DNA of 64,000 bases from Methylibium sp965279545 (GTDB lineage: Bacteria; Pseudomonadota; Gammaproteobacteria; Burkholderiales; Burkholderiaceae_C): NCBI RefSeq assembly GCF_965279545.1, contig NZ_OZ257250.1, forward strand, positions 2,542,001 to 2,606,000. The letters are read 5' to 3'. The position numbers were made by a program, and so were the translations under genes. Below the pieces are notes generated by a model. It was given only the letters and a program-made list of their open reading frames with translations, was not told where the DNA came from and made no database searches. This document shows positions 42,114 to 51,569 of this stretch, piece by piece (the first letter of the stretch is position 1; the number at the start of each line of letters is the position of its first letter).

Positions 42114-42416
42114 ATGGACCTGACGCCCCGCGAGAAAGACAAGCTGCTGATCTTCACCGCCGCCCTGCTGGCCGAGCGACGACGCGCCCGCGGCCTGAAG
42201 CTCAACCACCCGGAGGCGGTGGCACTGATCAGCGCGGCCATCCTGGAGGGTGCCCGCGAGGGCAAGAGCGTCGCGCAGATGATGAGCGAAGGCCAGCAGG
42301 TGCTGACCCGGGCCGACGTGATGGACGGCGTGGCCGAGATGATCCCGGACATCCAGGTCGAGGCGACCTTCCCCGACGGCACCAAATTGGTGACCGTGCA
42401 CCAACCCATTGCATGA
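42114..42416 (+). CDS. ureA: Urease subunit gamma
   Basis: The smallest structural subunit of urease, 100 residues, the family's usual length. It reads MDLTPREKDKLLIFTAALLA, then LKLNHPEAVALISAAILEGAR and MIPDIQVEATFPDGTKLVTVH, all conserved. It assembles with UreB and UreC into the nickel enzyme that hydrolyses urea to ammonia and carbamate. Ten bases separate it from ureB. No good ribosome binding site precedes the start. The upstream neighbour is the divergent permease-kinase gene instead of ureD. Confidence 0.97.
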   Translation: MDLTPREKDKLLIFTAALLAERRRARGLKLNHPEAVALISAAILEGAREGKSVAQMMSEGQQVLTRADVMDGVAEMIPDIQVEATFPDGTKLVTVHQPIA

Positions 42417-42426
42417 GGCCACTCAC

Positions 42427-42735
42427 ATGACCCCTGGAGAGCTGTTGCCGGCGGACGGCCCGGACCATGCGCTGAACCCCGCGCGCCGTACGCTGACGCT
42501 GGTGGTCGAGAACGGCGGCGACCGGCCGATCCAGGTCGGCTCGCACTACCACTTCGCCGAGACCAACGGCGCGCTGCGCTTCGACCGCGCCGCGACCCAC
42601 GGCATGCGGCTGAACATCGCCTCCGGCACCGCGGTGCGCTTCGAGCCGGGCCAGCAGCGCACGGTCGATCTGGTCGACTATGCCGGCGACCGCGTCGTCT
42701 ACGGCTTCCGCGGCCTCGTGCAAGGAAAACTCTGA
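42427..42735 (+). CDS. ureB: Urease subunit beta
   Basis: A 102-residue urease beta subunit. Conserved features are MTPGELLPADG, the VENGGDRPIQVGSHYHFAETN block, and GMRLNIASGTAVRFEPGQ with TVDLVDYAGDRVVYGF. I chose the ATG at 42427 because it starts the conserved TPGEL; an in-frame start at 42409 overlaps ureA. ureC begins one base after its stop codon region, so translation is coupled. Confidence 0.97.
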   Translation: MTPGELLPADGPDHALNPARRTLTLVVENGGDRPIQVGSHYHFAETNGALRFDRAATHGMRLNIASGTAVRFEPGQQRTVDLVDYAGDRVVYGFRGLVQGKL

Positions 42736-42736
42736 C

Positions 42737-44464
<1,728 letters not shown>

Positions 44465-44771
44465 TCCGGCGCATTCAAACGCATCCGATTGGATCGGTCA
44501 GCGCGGGTGCCGCGCCGGGTCGCTGTGTTGCCACCACCGCAGCCTTTGCGGTCGCGAATACCTTCGCAGGCGGCGATGGTGAGTGCTGGCGAGGGCGCCG
44601 GGTGAGCGGCGCAGCGAAGTCAAGGCGGAGGGGGCGGCCTTCAGGCCGACGCCGGGGGACATGAGCGGAGCCGCTCGCCCGGCGCCCTCGTCAGCAACGC
44701 GCGGTACCGGCAGGCAGCCGGCCGGCGGACGCTTCGATCGGCGCAATGATCGCGGCGTGCATACTCACGAC
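44465..44771. other. 307-base gap between ureC and ureE holding a hairpin repeat
   Basis: The gap has no gene. It starts with a short motif related to the inverted repeat after the regulator gene (about 44473-44493). It then holds a 113-base element: 44584-44610 pairs with 44670-44696 at 25 of 27 positions. This is an unusually long gap within a urease operon and looks like a small palindromic insertion. Confidence 0.6.
44584..44696. repeat. 113-bp palindromic element between ureC and ureE
   Basis: The 27-base arms start TGCTGGCGAGGGCGCCGGGT and end GCGCCCTCGTCAGCA. They are complementary with two mismatches. The interior is GC-rich with a smaller hairpin (GGCGGCC with GGCCGACGCC nearby). 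Confidence 0.6.
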
Positions 44772-45431
44772 ATGCTGACGATCAACAAACTCCTTGCCCG
44801 CGGCGAAGGGCTCGCGCCGACGCTGCTCAAGCGCGCCGCCACGGTGGAACTCGACTGGGACGTGCGCCAGAAGAGCCGCTTCGATGCCACCGACTCGCAG
44901 GGCCGCACGCTCGGCGTGTTCCTGCCGCGCGGCAGCGTGGTGCGCGGCGGCGACGTGCTGGTGGCCGAGGACGGCTCGCTGATCCGTGCGATCGCCGCGC
45001 AGCAGCCGGTGCTGGTGGTGCGCCACTGCACCGAGCACGGCTCGCCCTTCGACCTGCTGCGCGCCGCCTACCACCTCGGCAACCGGCACGTGCCGCTGGA
45101 ACTGCAGCCCGACCGCCTGCAGCTCGAGCCCGACCATGTGCTGGCCGACCTGCTGCGCGCGATGCACCTGATCGTCAGCGAAGCGCTCGCCCCGTTCGAG
45201 CCGGAAAGCGGAGCCTACGGCGAGCACGGGGCGCCTGCGCAGGCCCACGTTCGAGCGCACGACCATCCGCACGGGCAGGGGCACGACCATGCGCACGGTC
45301 AAGCGCACGTCCACGCCGCGGCGCCGCCGACGCGCGGTCGTCCGATCGGCCTGGCCGTCAGCGCCGCTCCGGCACCGCATGTGCACGGGCCCGGCTGCGA
45401 TCACGACCACGATCACGGGCACCCCCACTGA
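44772..45431 (+). CDS. ureE: Urease accessory protein UreE with His-rich tail
   Basis: A nickel chaperone of 219 residues that delivers Ni to the urease active site. The core spans residues 1-150 with GVFLPRGSVVRGGDVLVAEDG, the metal-site HCTEHGSPFDLLRAAYHLGNRHVPLEL region and a following DHVLADLL helix. The C-terminal 70 residues are very rich in histidine and aspartate, both in HVRAHDHPHGQGHDHAHGQAH and in DHDHDHGHPH at the end, providing a large metal-binding reservoir. The ATG at 44772 begins the conserved core; the frame is open upstream, but that part is the palindromic gap. Confidence 0.95.
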   Translation: MLTINKLLARGEGLAPTLLKRAATVELDWDVRQKSRFDATDSQGRTLGVFLPRGSVVRGGDVLVAEDGSLIRAIAAQQPVLVVRHCTEHGSPFDLLRAAYHLGNRHVPLELQPDRLQLEPDHVLADLLRAMHLIVSEALAPFEPESGAYGEHGAPAQAHVRAHDHPHGQGHDHAHGQAHVHAAAPPTRGRPIGLAVSAAPAPHVHGPGCDHDHDHGHPH

Positions 45432-45434
45432 CCG

Positions 45435-46148
45435 ATGCCACGCGTGCGCCGACCAGCGGCACCGACCAGCGCCGCCACGCTGCTGGCGCTGATGTGGCTG
45501 GCCTCGCCGGCCCTGCCGGTCGGTGGCTTCAGTTATTCCGAGGGGCTGGAGGCGGCGGCGGAGGCCGGCCTGGTGCGCGACGAGGCCACCGCACGGGAAT
45601 GGCTGCTCGACCAGCTCGTGCTGGGCTTGGGCCGCGGCGAGCTCGCGGTCGTCGGCCGAGCCCTCGCGGCCTGGCGACGCCGCGATGCGGCGCGCGTGCG
45701 CGAACTCAACGACTGGCTGCTGGCCACGCGCGAGAGCGCCGAGATGCGGCTGCAGACCGAGCAGATGGGCCGCTCACTCGCCGCCTGGCTGCAGCAGCGG
45801 CCGGACACCGACGCGGCCGCGCTGGCCGCCCTGAGCGCGCTGCCGCCGGCGCCGAGCTACCCGGTCGCGTTCGCGCTGGCTGCCGCCGGCACGCAGGCCA
45901 GCGCCCGCGAGGCCGCGCTGGCCTTCGCCTTCGGCTGGGCCGAGAACATGGTGCAGGCGGCGATCAAGGCCGTGCCGCTGGGCCAGAGTGCCGGCCAGCG
46001 CATCCTCGGCGCGCTCGGCGAGGCGATCCCGGAGACGGCCGATGCCGCGCTCGCGCTGCAGGACAGCGAGCGGATGGCATTCACGCCGATGCTCGCGGTG
46101 CTCTCGGCGCGGCACGAGACCCAGTACTCGCGCCTGTTCCGCTCCTGA
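45435..46148 (+). CDS. ureF: Urease accessory protein UreF
   Basis: UreF, 237 residues, part of the UreDFG complex that activates urease with GTP hydrolysis. It opens with LLALMWLASPALPVGGFSYSEGLE, the family signature, and later has LPVGF-type helices such as AFAFGWAENMVQAAIKAVPLGQ and RILGALGEAIPE. The start is four bases after the ureE stop, so they are coupled. The other partner of the complex, UreD, is not encoded in this window. Confidence 0.95.
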   Translation: MPRVRRPAAPTSAATLLALMWLASPALPVGGFSYSEGLEAAAEAGLVRDEATAREWLLDQLVLGLGRGELAVVGRALAAWRRRDAARVRELNDWLLATRESAEMRLQTEQMGRSLAAWLQQRPDTDAAALAALSALPPAPSYPVAFALAAAGTQASAREAALAFAFGWAENMVQAAIKAVPLGQSAGQRILGALGEAIPETADAALALQDSERMAFTPMLAVLSARHETQYSRLFRS

Positions 46149-46225
46149 GCCGCGAGCAACACGGTCCCGGGTTGGGCGTGGACGCTGCGGCGCGCCGGTG
46201 GCTCGCTTCGTGCATCATCGTCGGC

Positions 46226-46885
<660 letters not shown>

Positions 46886-46985
46886 GCACCACCACCCCTA
46901 GCATCGCGACCATCGTCATCGGCACGGAGGTGCGGTGGGATTAGAGTCGGCACTCCCTCTTCTCCATTCACGAAAGGACGACGCC

Positions 46986-47489
46986 ATGGGCCTGATGAGT
47001 TTCATCAAGGAAGCCGGAGAAAAGCTGTTCGGCAAGGGCGAAGCCAAGGCAGCGCAGGAGGCGGTGGCGCAGGCGCCCAGCGCCGAGAACCTGGCGCGGC
47101 TGAACAAGACCGCGGGCGACGCGATCGTGACCTACATCGAGGCCCAGGGCCTGAAGGTCGACGGGCTGGCGGTCGGCTTCGACGGTGCGAGCGCGACCGT
47201 CACCGTCTCGGGGCAGGCGCCCGACCAGGCCACGAAGGAGAAGGTGCTGCTGTGCTGCGGCAACGTCGAGCACGTGGTGGCGGTCAACGACCAGCTTACC
47301 GTGGCGGCACCGACGCCCGAGGCGCAGTACTACACGGTGGTCAAGGGCGACAACCTGTCGAAGATCTCGAAGCAGTTTTACGACACGCCGAACAAGTACC
47401 CGGTCATCTTCGAGGCCAACAAGCCGATGCTGACGCACCCGGACAAGATCTACCCGGGCCAGGTACTGCGCATCCCGCCGCTGCCCTGA
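46986..47489 (+). CDS. BON-LysM protein (Kbp/YgaU-like)
   Basis: A 167-residue protein with a BON domain (about residues 40-105) and a C-terminal LysM domain (YYTVVKGDNLSKISKQFYDT, then HPDKIYPGQVLRIPPL). The E. coli relative Kbp (YgaU) binds potassium and helps under osmotic and other stress. There is no signal peptide, as in that protein. I chose the ATG at 46986, preceded by AAAGGACG; an upstream in-frame start at 46935 is less conserved. Confidence 0.92.
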   Translation: MGLMSFIKEAGEKLFGKGEAKAAQEAVAQAPSAENLARLNKTAGDAIVTYIEAQGLKVDGLAVGFDGASATVTVSGQAPDQATKEKVLLCCGNVEHVVAVNDQLTVAAPTPEAQYYTVVKGDNLSKISKQFYDTPNKYPVIFEANKPMLTHPDKIYPGQVLRIPPLP

Positions 47490-47518
47490 GCGAGGGCGGG
47501 GGGCGTGAGCGCCCTCCG

Positions 47519-47800
47519 TCAGCGCACCGGCGCTGGCAGAACCTCGACATCGATGCCGTCGCCGGGCTGCCGCTGCACGCCAGACATCCCGGGCCGCCCG
47601 GTTGCGGCCTGAGCGTGCAGCCAGGCGGCGACCGCTTGCGCATCGACGGGCCGGGCAAACAGGAAACCCTGGAAGATCCTCGACGAAGGTTCTGTCGATC
47701 TTGATGGTGTCGACGGGAAACCGCTTCAGGTGGCCGAGACTGGAGTGGCCGGGACCGAAGTCGTCGACGAAGCAGCGGCGGCGCGGGGCGCTCAGCGCAG
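47519..47800 (-). pseudogene. EAL-domain phosphodiesterase remnant
   Basis: A minus-strand relic of the C-terminal part of an EAL domain. One frame reads FVDDFGPGHSSLGHLKRFPV and TIKIDRTFVEDLPG, matching the conserved DDFG and KIDRSF motifs with small changes. A second frame then gives QGFLFARPVDAQAVAAWLHAQ and runs to a stop at 47519. The stretch normally between FVEDL and QGFLF is missing. The N-terminal domain with the EAL motif is absent. It overlaps the sppA stop region by a few bases. Confidence 0.75.
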
Positions 47801-48793
47801 CGCCATGCCGCCCAGCGCCTTCGCGGCGCCGGCGCCGACCGCCGCGCCGAAGCGCTTGGCCAGGCGCTCGGCCACATTTTCCTTGGGTGTGTAGTCGATC
47901 ACCTCTTCGGCCTTGACCACTTCGCGGGCCACGTAGTCCAGGCTGCCGAGCCTGTCGACGAGGCCCTGCTGCACGGCGGACTCGCCGCTCCAGAACAGGC
48001 CGGAGAAGGTCTCGGGCGCTTCCTTGAGGCGCTTGCCGCGCCCGTCCTTCACCACCTTGATGAACTGCTGGTGGATCTGGTTGACCATCGCCTGCGCATA
48101 GGCCTTGTGGGCATCGCTCAGCGGCGAGAACGGATCGAGCAGGCCCTTGTTGTCGCCGGCCGTGATGAGGCGGCGCTCGACGCCGAGCTTGTCCATCGTG
48201 CCGGTGAAGCCGAAGCCGTCCATCAGCACACCGATCGAGCCGACGATGGAGGCCTTGTCGACGAAGATCTCGTCGGCCACCGCGGCGATGTAGTAGGCCG
48301 CCGAGGCACACAGTTCCTCGCACACTGCATAGACCTTCTTGCCGGCGTGCAGGCCCTTCAGGCGCCGGATCTCGTCAGTGATCAGACCGGCCTGCACCGG
48401 GCTGCCGCCGGGCGAGTTGATGCGCAACACCACGGCCTGCGCACCGTCGTCGTCGAAGGCGTTGCGCAGCGCAGCGTTGATGCCCTCGGCGCTGGCGACC
48501 GCGTCGAAGGCGATCTCGCCCTGGATCTCGATCAGCGCCGTGTGCGGCCCGCTCGGTGCCGCGGCGTGGCGTTGCTGCGCCACCAGCGCCCAGGCGATCG
48601 CGCCGAAGACGAACAGCCAGGCCAGCCGGATCAGCAGCCGCCAGCGCCGCTCGCTGCGCCGGTCCTTCAGGTAGTTGCGCGCGAACTCCTCGATCACACG
48701 GCCGTCCACGTTCGCCGGGGCGGGCGCGGCGGGAGCACGGCTGGAAGGGGCGGGGCCCAGCGTGGGCTCGGCGGGATCGTCGAAACTGCTCAT
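47792..48793 (-). CDS. sppA: Signal peptide peptidase SppA-like (S49) protease
   Basis: A 333-residue serine protease of family S49. One transmembrane segment lies at about residues 52-70 (LLIRLAWLFVFGAIAWALVA), so the catalytic part faces the periplasm. The nucleophile serine is in ELCASAAYYIAA, the catalytic lysine probably in TAGDNKGLLDPFSPLS, and VLRINSPGGSPVQA is the oxyanion region. It degrades remnant signal peptides or membrane proteins. It is the short single-domain type. A Rieske protein gene lies upstream on the same strand. Confidence 0.93.
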   Translation of the reverse strand: MSSFDDPAEPTLGPAPSSRAPAAPAPANVDGRVIEEFARNYLKDRRSERRWRLLIRLAWLFVFGAIAWALVAQQRHAAAPSGPHTALIEIQGEIAFDAVASAEGINAALRNAFDDDGAQAVVLRINSPGGSPVQAGLITDEIRRLKGLHAGKKVYAVCEELCASAAYYIAAVADEIFVDKASIVGSIGVLMDGFGFTGTMDKLGVERRLITAGDNKGLLDPFSPLSDAHKAYAQAMVNQIHQQFIKVVKDGRGKRLKEAPETFSGLFWSGESAVQQGLVDRLGSLDYVAREVVKAEEVIDYTPKENVAERLAKRFGAAVGAGAAKALGGMALR

Positions 48794-48848
48794 GGGATGC
48801 TCGGAATGGGTGTCGCGCGCGTCTCGGGCGCAAGGAAGCTCGGGGAAT

Positions 48849-49229
48849 TCAGGTGCCGGATGCCGGCCGGATGTCGCGAGAAGGATACCAATACACCTGC
48901 CCGTCGTGCTCCGCCACCCTGAGCGCGGTCAGGTGCCCGCGTCCGCAGGGACCACCGGCACAGCGGCCGGTCGCCGGCTCGTAGGCCGCACCGTGGATGG
49001 AGCAGACGATGAAGCGGCGGTCGGCATCGAGGAATTCACCGGCCTGCCAATCCATCTCGACCGGCACATGCACGCAGCGGTTCAGGTAGGCGACCGCCCG
49101 GCCGTCGAAACGCAGCGCGAAGGCGCGCACCGGGCGGCCGTACTCGAGCACGTCGAACACCAGCGCGCGGCCACCGTCGCTCAGCTCGCTGGCGGCGCAC
49201 AGCGGCACCGGCTCGGCGGCCTCAGGCAT
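48849..49229 (-). CDS. Rieske 2Fe-2S protein
   Basis: A 126-residue Rieske-type ferredoxin-like protein. The cluster ligands are Cys-x-His in NRCVHVPVEMDW and Cys-x2-His in CSIHGAAYEPATGRCAGGPC, the standard pair. It has no membrane anchor, so it probably acts as a soluble electron carrier or binding protein in the cytoplasm. I chose the ATG at 49229, which overlaps the gph stop by eight bases. The sppA-Rieske-gph order with rluC upstream is common in Burkholderiales and suggests one operon. Confidence 0.9.
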   Translation of the reverse strand: MPEAAEPVPLCAASELSDGGRALVFDVLEYGRPVRAFALRFDGRAVAYLNRCVHVPVEMDWQAGEFLDADRRFIVCSIHGAAYEPATGRCAGGPCGRGHLTALRVAEHDGQVYWYPSRDIRPASGT

Positions 49230-49890
49230 GGGCCCTGAGCCAGCGATCGAGCTCGGCCGTCGAATGCGCCACGAAACGCGGCGCGAAGGCGTCGAAAGCC
49301 TCGGGTTCGTGCGCACCGAAGCTCACCGCCACGCTGGCCGTGCCGGCATTGGCCGCGAGCTGCAGGTCGTGCGTGGTGTCGCCGACCATCAGCGTGCGCT
49401 CGGGCGCGACGCCGAACTCGGCCATCAGCTCCTGCAGCATGCGCGGGTGCGGCTTGGAGGCGGTCTCGTCGGCGGTGCGGGTGGCATCGAACAGGCCCTT
49501 GAGCTGAACGGTCTGCAGCGCCTCGTCGAGCCCGCGGCGCGACTTGCCGGTGGCGACGCCGAGCCAGTGCTGGCGCTCCTTGAGCGCGTACAGCATCGGC
49601 AGCGTGCCGGCGAACAGCGTCAATTCGTGCTGGCGCGCGACGTAGTGGTGGCGGTAGCGCTGGCCGAGCTCGGGGTAGCGCTCGCGCGGCAGGCCGGGTA
49701 CCGCATGCTGCAGCGCTTCCTGCAGGCCCATGCCGATCACATAGGCCGCCTGCGTGGCGTGCGGCACGGCGGTGCCGAGGTCGGCGGCCGCAGCCTGGAT
49801 GCAGGTGACGATCAGCGCGGTGGAGTCGAACAGCGTGCCGTCCCAGTCGAACACGACCAGGTCGAACTGGCGGGAGCGGAAATCGGTCAT
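49222..49890 (-). CDS. gph: HAD family phosphatase, phosphoglycolate phosphatase-like
   Basis: A 222-residue HAD hydrolase. Motif I is VVFDWDGTLFDST with the nucleophile and acid aspartates, motif II is LGVATGKSRRGLD, motif III has SKPHPRML, and motif IV is MVGDTTHDLQLAANAG. The cap type fits phosphoglycolate phosphatase or related sugar phosphatases; the exact substrate is not certain. It lies between rluC and the Rieske gene on the same strand. Confidence 0.85.
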   Translation of the reverse strand: MTDFRSRQFDLVVFDWDGTLFDSTALIVTCIQAAAADLGTAVPHATQAAYVIGMGLQEALQHAVPGLPRERYPELGQRYRHHYVARQHELTLFAGTLPMLYALKERQHWLGVATGKSRRGLDEALQTVQLKGLFDATRTADETASKPHPRMLQELMAEFGVAPERTLMVGDTTHDLQLAANAGTASVAVSFGAHEPEAFDAFAPRFVAHSTAELDRWLRAHA

Positions 49891-49932
49891 GGGTCGGGGT
49901 GGCGCGCGGGTCCGGGCCCGCGACAGGGCGTG

Positions 49933-50994
49933 CTACAGGGATTGCAGGAGGTTGCGGCATTCTGCCGGCAAGGCCGCTTCGAGCTCGATCGTCTCGCCGC
50001 TGGCCGGGTGCTCGAACCGCAGCCGCTTCGCATGCAGGAACATGCGGTCGAACTTGACCGCCGGAACGGCTTCGCCGCGGGCCAGCGCCTTGTTCAGCGC
50101 GAAATCGCCGTACTTGTCGTCGCCGACGATCGCATGCCCCTCGTGCGCCAGGTGCACGCGGATCTGGTGGGTGCGGCCGGTCTTGATCGTCACGTCGAGC
50201 AAGGTGTAGTTCGCGTAGGAGGTGGCCACCTGCACGAGGGTGATCGAGCGCTGGCCGTCCTCGTCGTCCTTCGCGGTGACGCGCACGCGGCGCTCGCCGG
50301 CGGCGTCGAGGTACTTGTGCAACGGCGTGTCGATCACCTTGCGCTTCGCCGGCCAGGCGCCGGGCACGAGCGCAGCATAGGTCTTGCCGGTCTCGCGTGC
50401 GCGGAACTGGTCCTGCAGCCGCGTGAGCGCGCTGCGCTTCTTGGCGAGCAGTAGCAGGCCCGAGGTCTCGCGATCGAGCCGGTGCACGAGCTCCAGGAAC
50501 TTCGCCTGCGGCCGGGCGCGGCGCAGCTGCTCGATGACACCGAAGCTGACACCGCTGCCACCGTGGACCGCAACGCCGGCGGGCTTGTCGATCACCAGCA
50601 GGTGCTCGTCCTCATAGACGACGGGGAACTCGCGCGGCGGCGCGGCCTCGCGCTCGGCAGGCGTGGCCACTCGCACCGGCGGCAGCCGCAACTCGTCGCC
50701 CGCGGCGAGCCGCGTGTCGGCCGCGGCACGACCACGGTTCACCCGCACCTCGCCGCTGCGGATGATCCGATAGACATGCGTCTTGGGCACGCCCTTGAGG
50801 GTCTTGACGAGGTAGTTGTCCAGTCGCTGTCCGGCACCGTCTTCGCCGACCGTCAGGTGCCTGACCGCAGGGGCCGGCGCAGGCGCCGCCACGGGCTGGG
50901 CCGGGAGGCTGGACGCCGGGCGCAGCGGGGCGGCGGGAGCTCGCGAGGCCTTGCGCGCCGGAGCGACTTTGCCTCCTATAATGCGTTGCACCAC
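49933..50994 (-). CDS. rluC: 23S rRNA pseudouridine synthase RluC
   Basis: A 353-residue RluA-family synthase. An S4 RNA-binding domain is at about residues 52-115 (GQRLDNYLVKTLKGVPKTHV, then IIRSGEVRVN). The catalytic motif is LVHRLDRETSGLLLLAKKR, with the active-site aspartate. It would modify uridines 955, 2504 and 2580 of 23S rRNA. The N-terminus is an Ala/Pro-rich extension; the start is taken as GTG at 50994. The gene diverges from rne, the usual arrangement, and its first codons overlap a candidate promoter for rne. Confidence 0.94.
   Translation of the reverse strand: MVQRIIGGKVAPARKASRAPAAPLRPASSLPAQPVAAPAPAPAVRHLTVGEDGAGQRLDNYLVKTLKGVPKTHVYRIIRSGEVRVNRGRAAADTRLAAGDELRLPPVRVATPAEREAAPPREFPVVYEDEHLLVIDKPAGVAVHGGSGVSFGVIEQLRRARPQAKFLELVHRLDRETSGLLLLAKKRSALTRLQDQFRARETGKTYAALVPGAWPAKRKVIDTPLHKYLDAAGERRVRVTAKDDEDGQRSITLVQVATSYANYTLLDVTIKTGRTHQIRVHLAHEGHAIVGDDKYGDFALNKALARGEAVPAVKFDRMFLHAKRLRFEHPASGETIELEAALPAECRNLLQSL
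50951..50982 (+). promoter_or_regulatory. Candidate sigma-70 promoter of rne
   Basis: A perfect TATAAT lies at 50977-50982. A TTGCGC at 50951-50956 is a poorly spaced -35 candidate (20 bases). It points toward rne and would give a leader of about 580 bases. Confidence 0.5.
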
Positions 50995-50999
50995 GTGTG

Positions 51000-51569
51000 C
51001 GCCGTAAGTGATTGATTTGCTTGAGTTTAGCGGTCACTTCGTCGTTGCGTGGGCCCTGTCGCCGGGTTGGCGGCAGGTATTCGGTGATGCAACACCGCGC
51101 TGTGCGGCCGGGCCGGCTCCCAAGGTGAGCGGCAGTCAGCGCAAGGCGGTGGCAGAGCCAGCGTAGTACGGACCAACAAACAAGGTTTTCCGGCTGCAGA
51201 CCGGAAGGTGCCCCGTGCACCGACGAGCTGCAGCCCGCGCCCCCGTGATGCCCCGGATGTCTTCGGCCCACCCCCTCCCCCCCGTGCACCGATCGCCTGC
51301 AGTCTTGCCGCTGCGCGTCGGTGGGCGTGCGTGCGGAGGAGGCGCGCTACGCCACGGCCCTGCCCGTGGCAAGTCCGTCCAGGCGCACGCGAGCGCACGC
51401 GCCAACGCTTGATCGCTGCAGCGCCTTGGCGGGCGTGGCGGTCGAGTCCAGGGCGATTCCTTCCGGTTCCTCCACGCTGTTTCGTGCATCGACAGGCCGT
51501 GCCCGGCGACGGGTCCGGTCGGATTCGTGTGCGGGCGGGCCCCCTGGCCTCCCGCACGGAGGAGTGCAC
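51000..51569 (+). promoter_or_regulatory. Long rne leader region without genes
   Basis: This 570-base stretch precedes rne. The only open frames are low-complexity shadows. In E. coli the rne messenger has a long structured leader through which RNase E lowers its own synthesis. A similar feedback leader is likely here, but no specific hairpin has been assigned. Confidence 0.45.

Noticed and set aside
38410..42123. A 1237-residue plus-strand frame opposite the permease-kinase
   Set aside because: Low-complexity His/Arg/Gln/Ala composition with no domains; the minus-strand gene has clear permease, kinase and receiver motifs.
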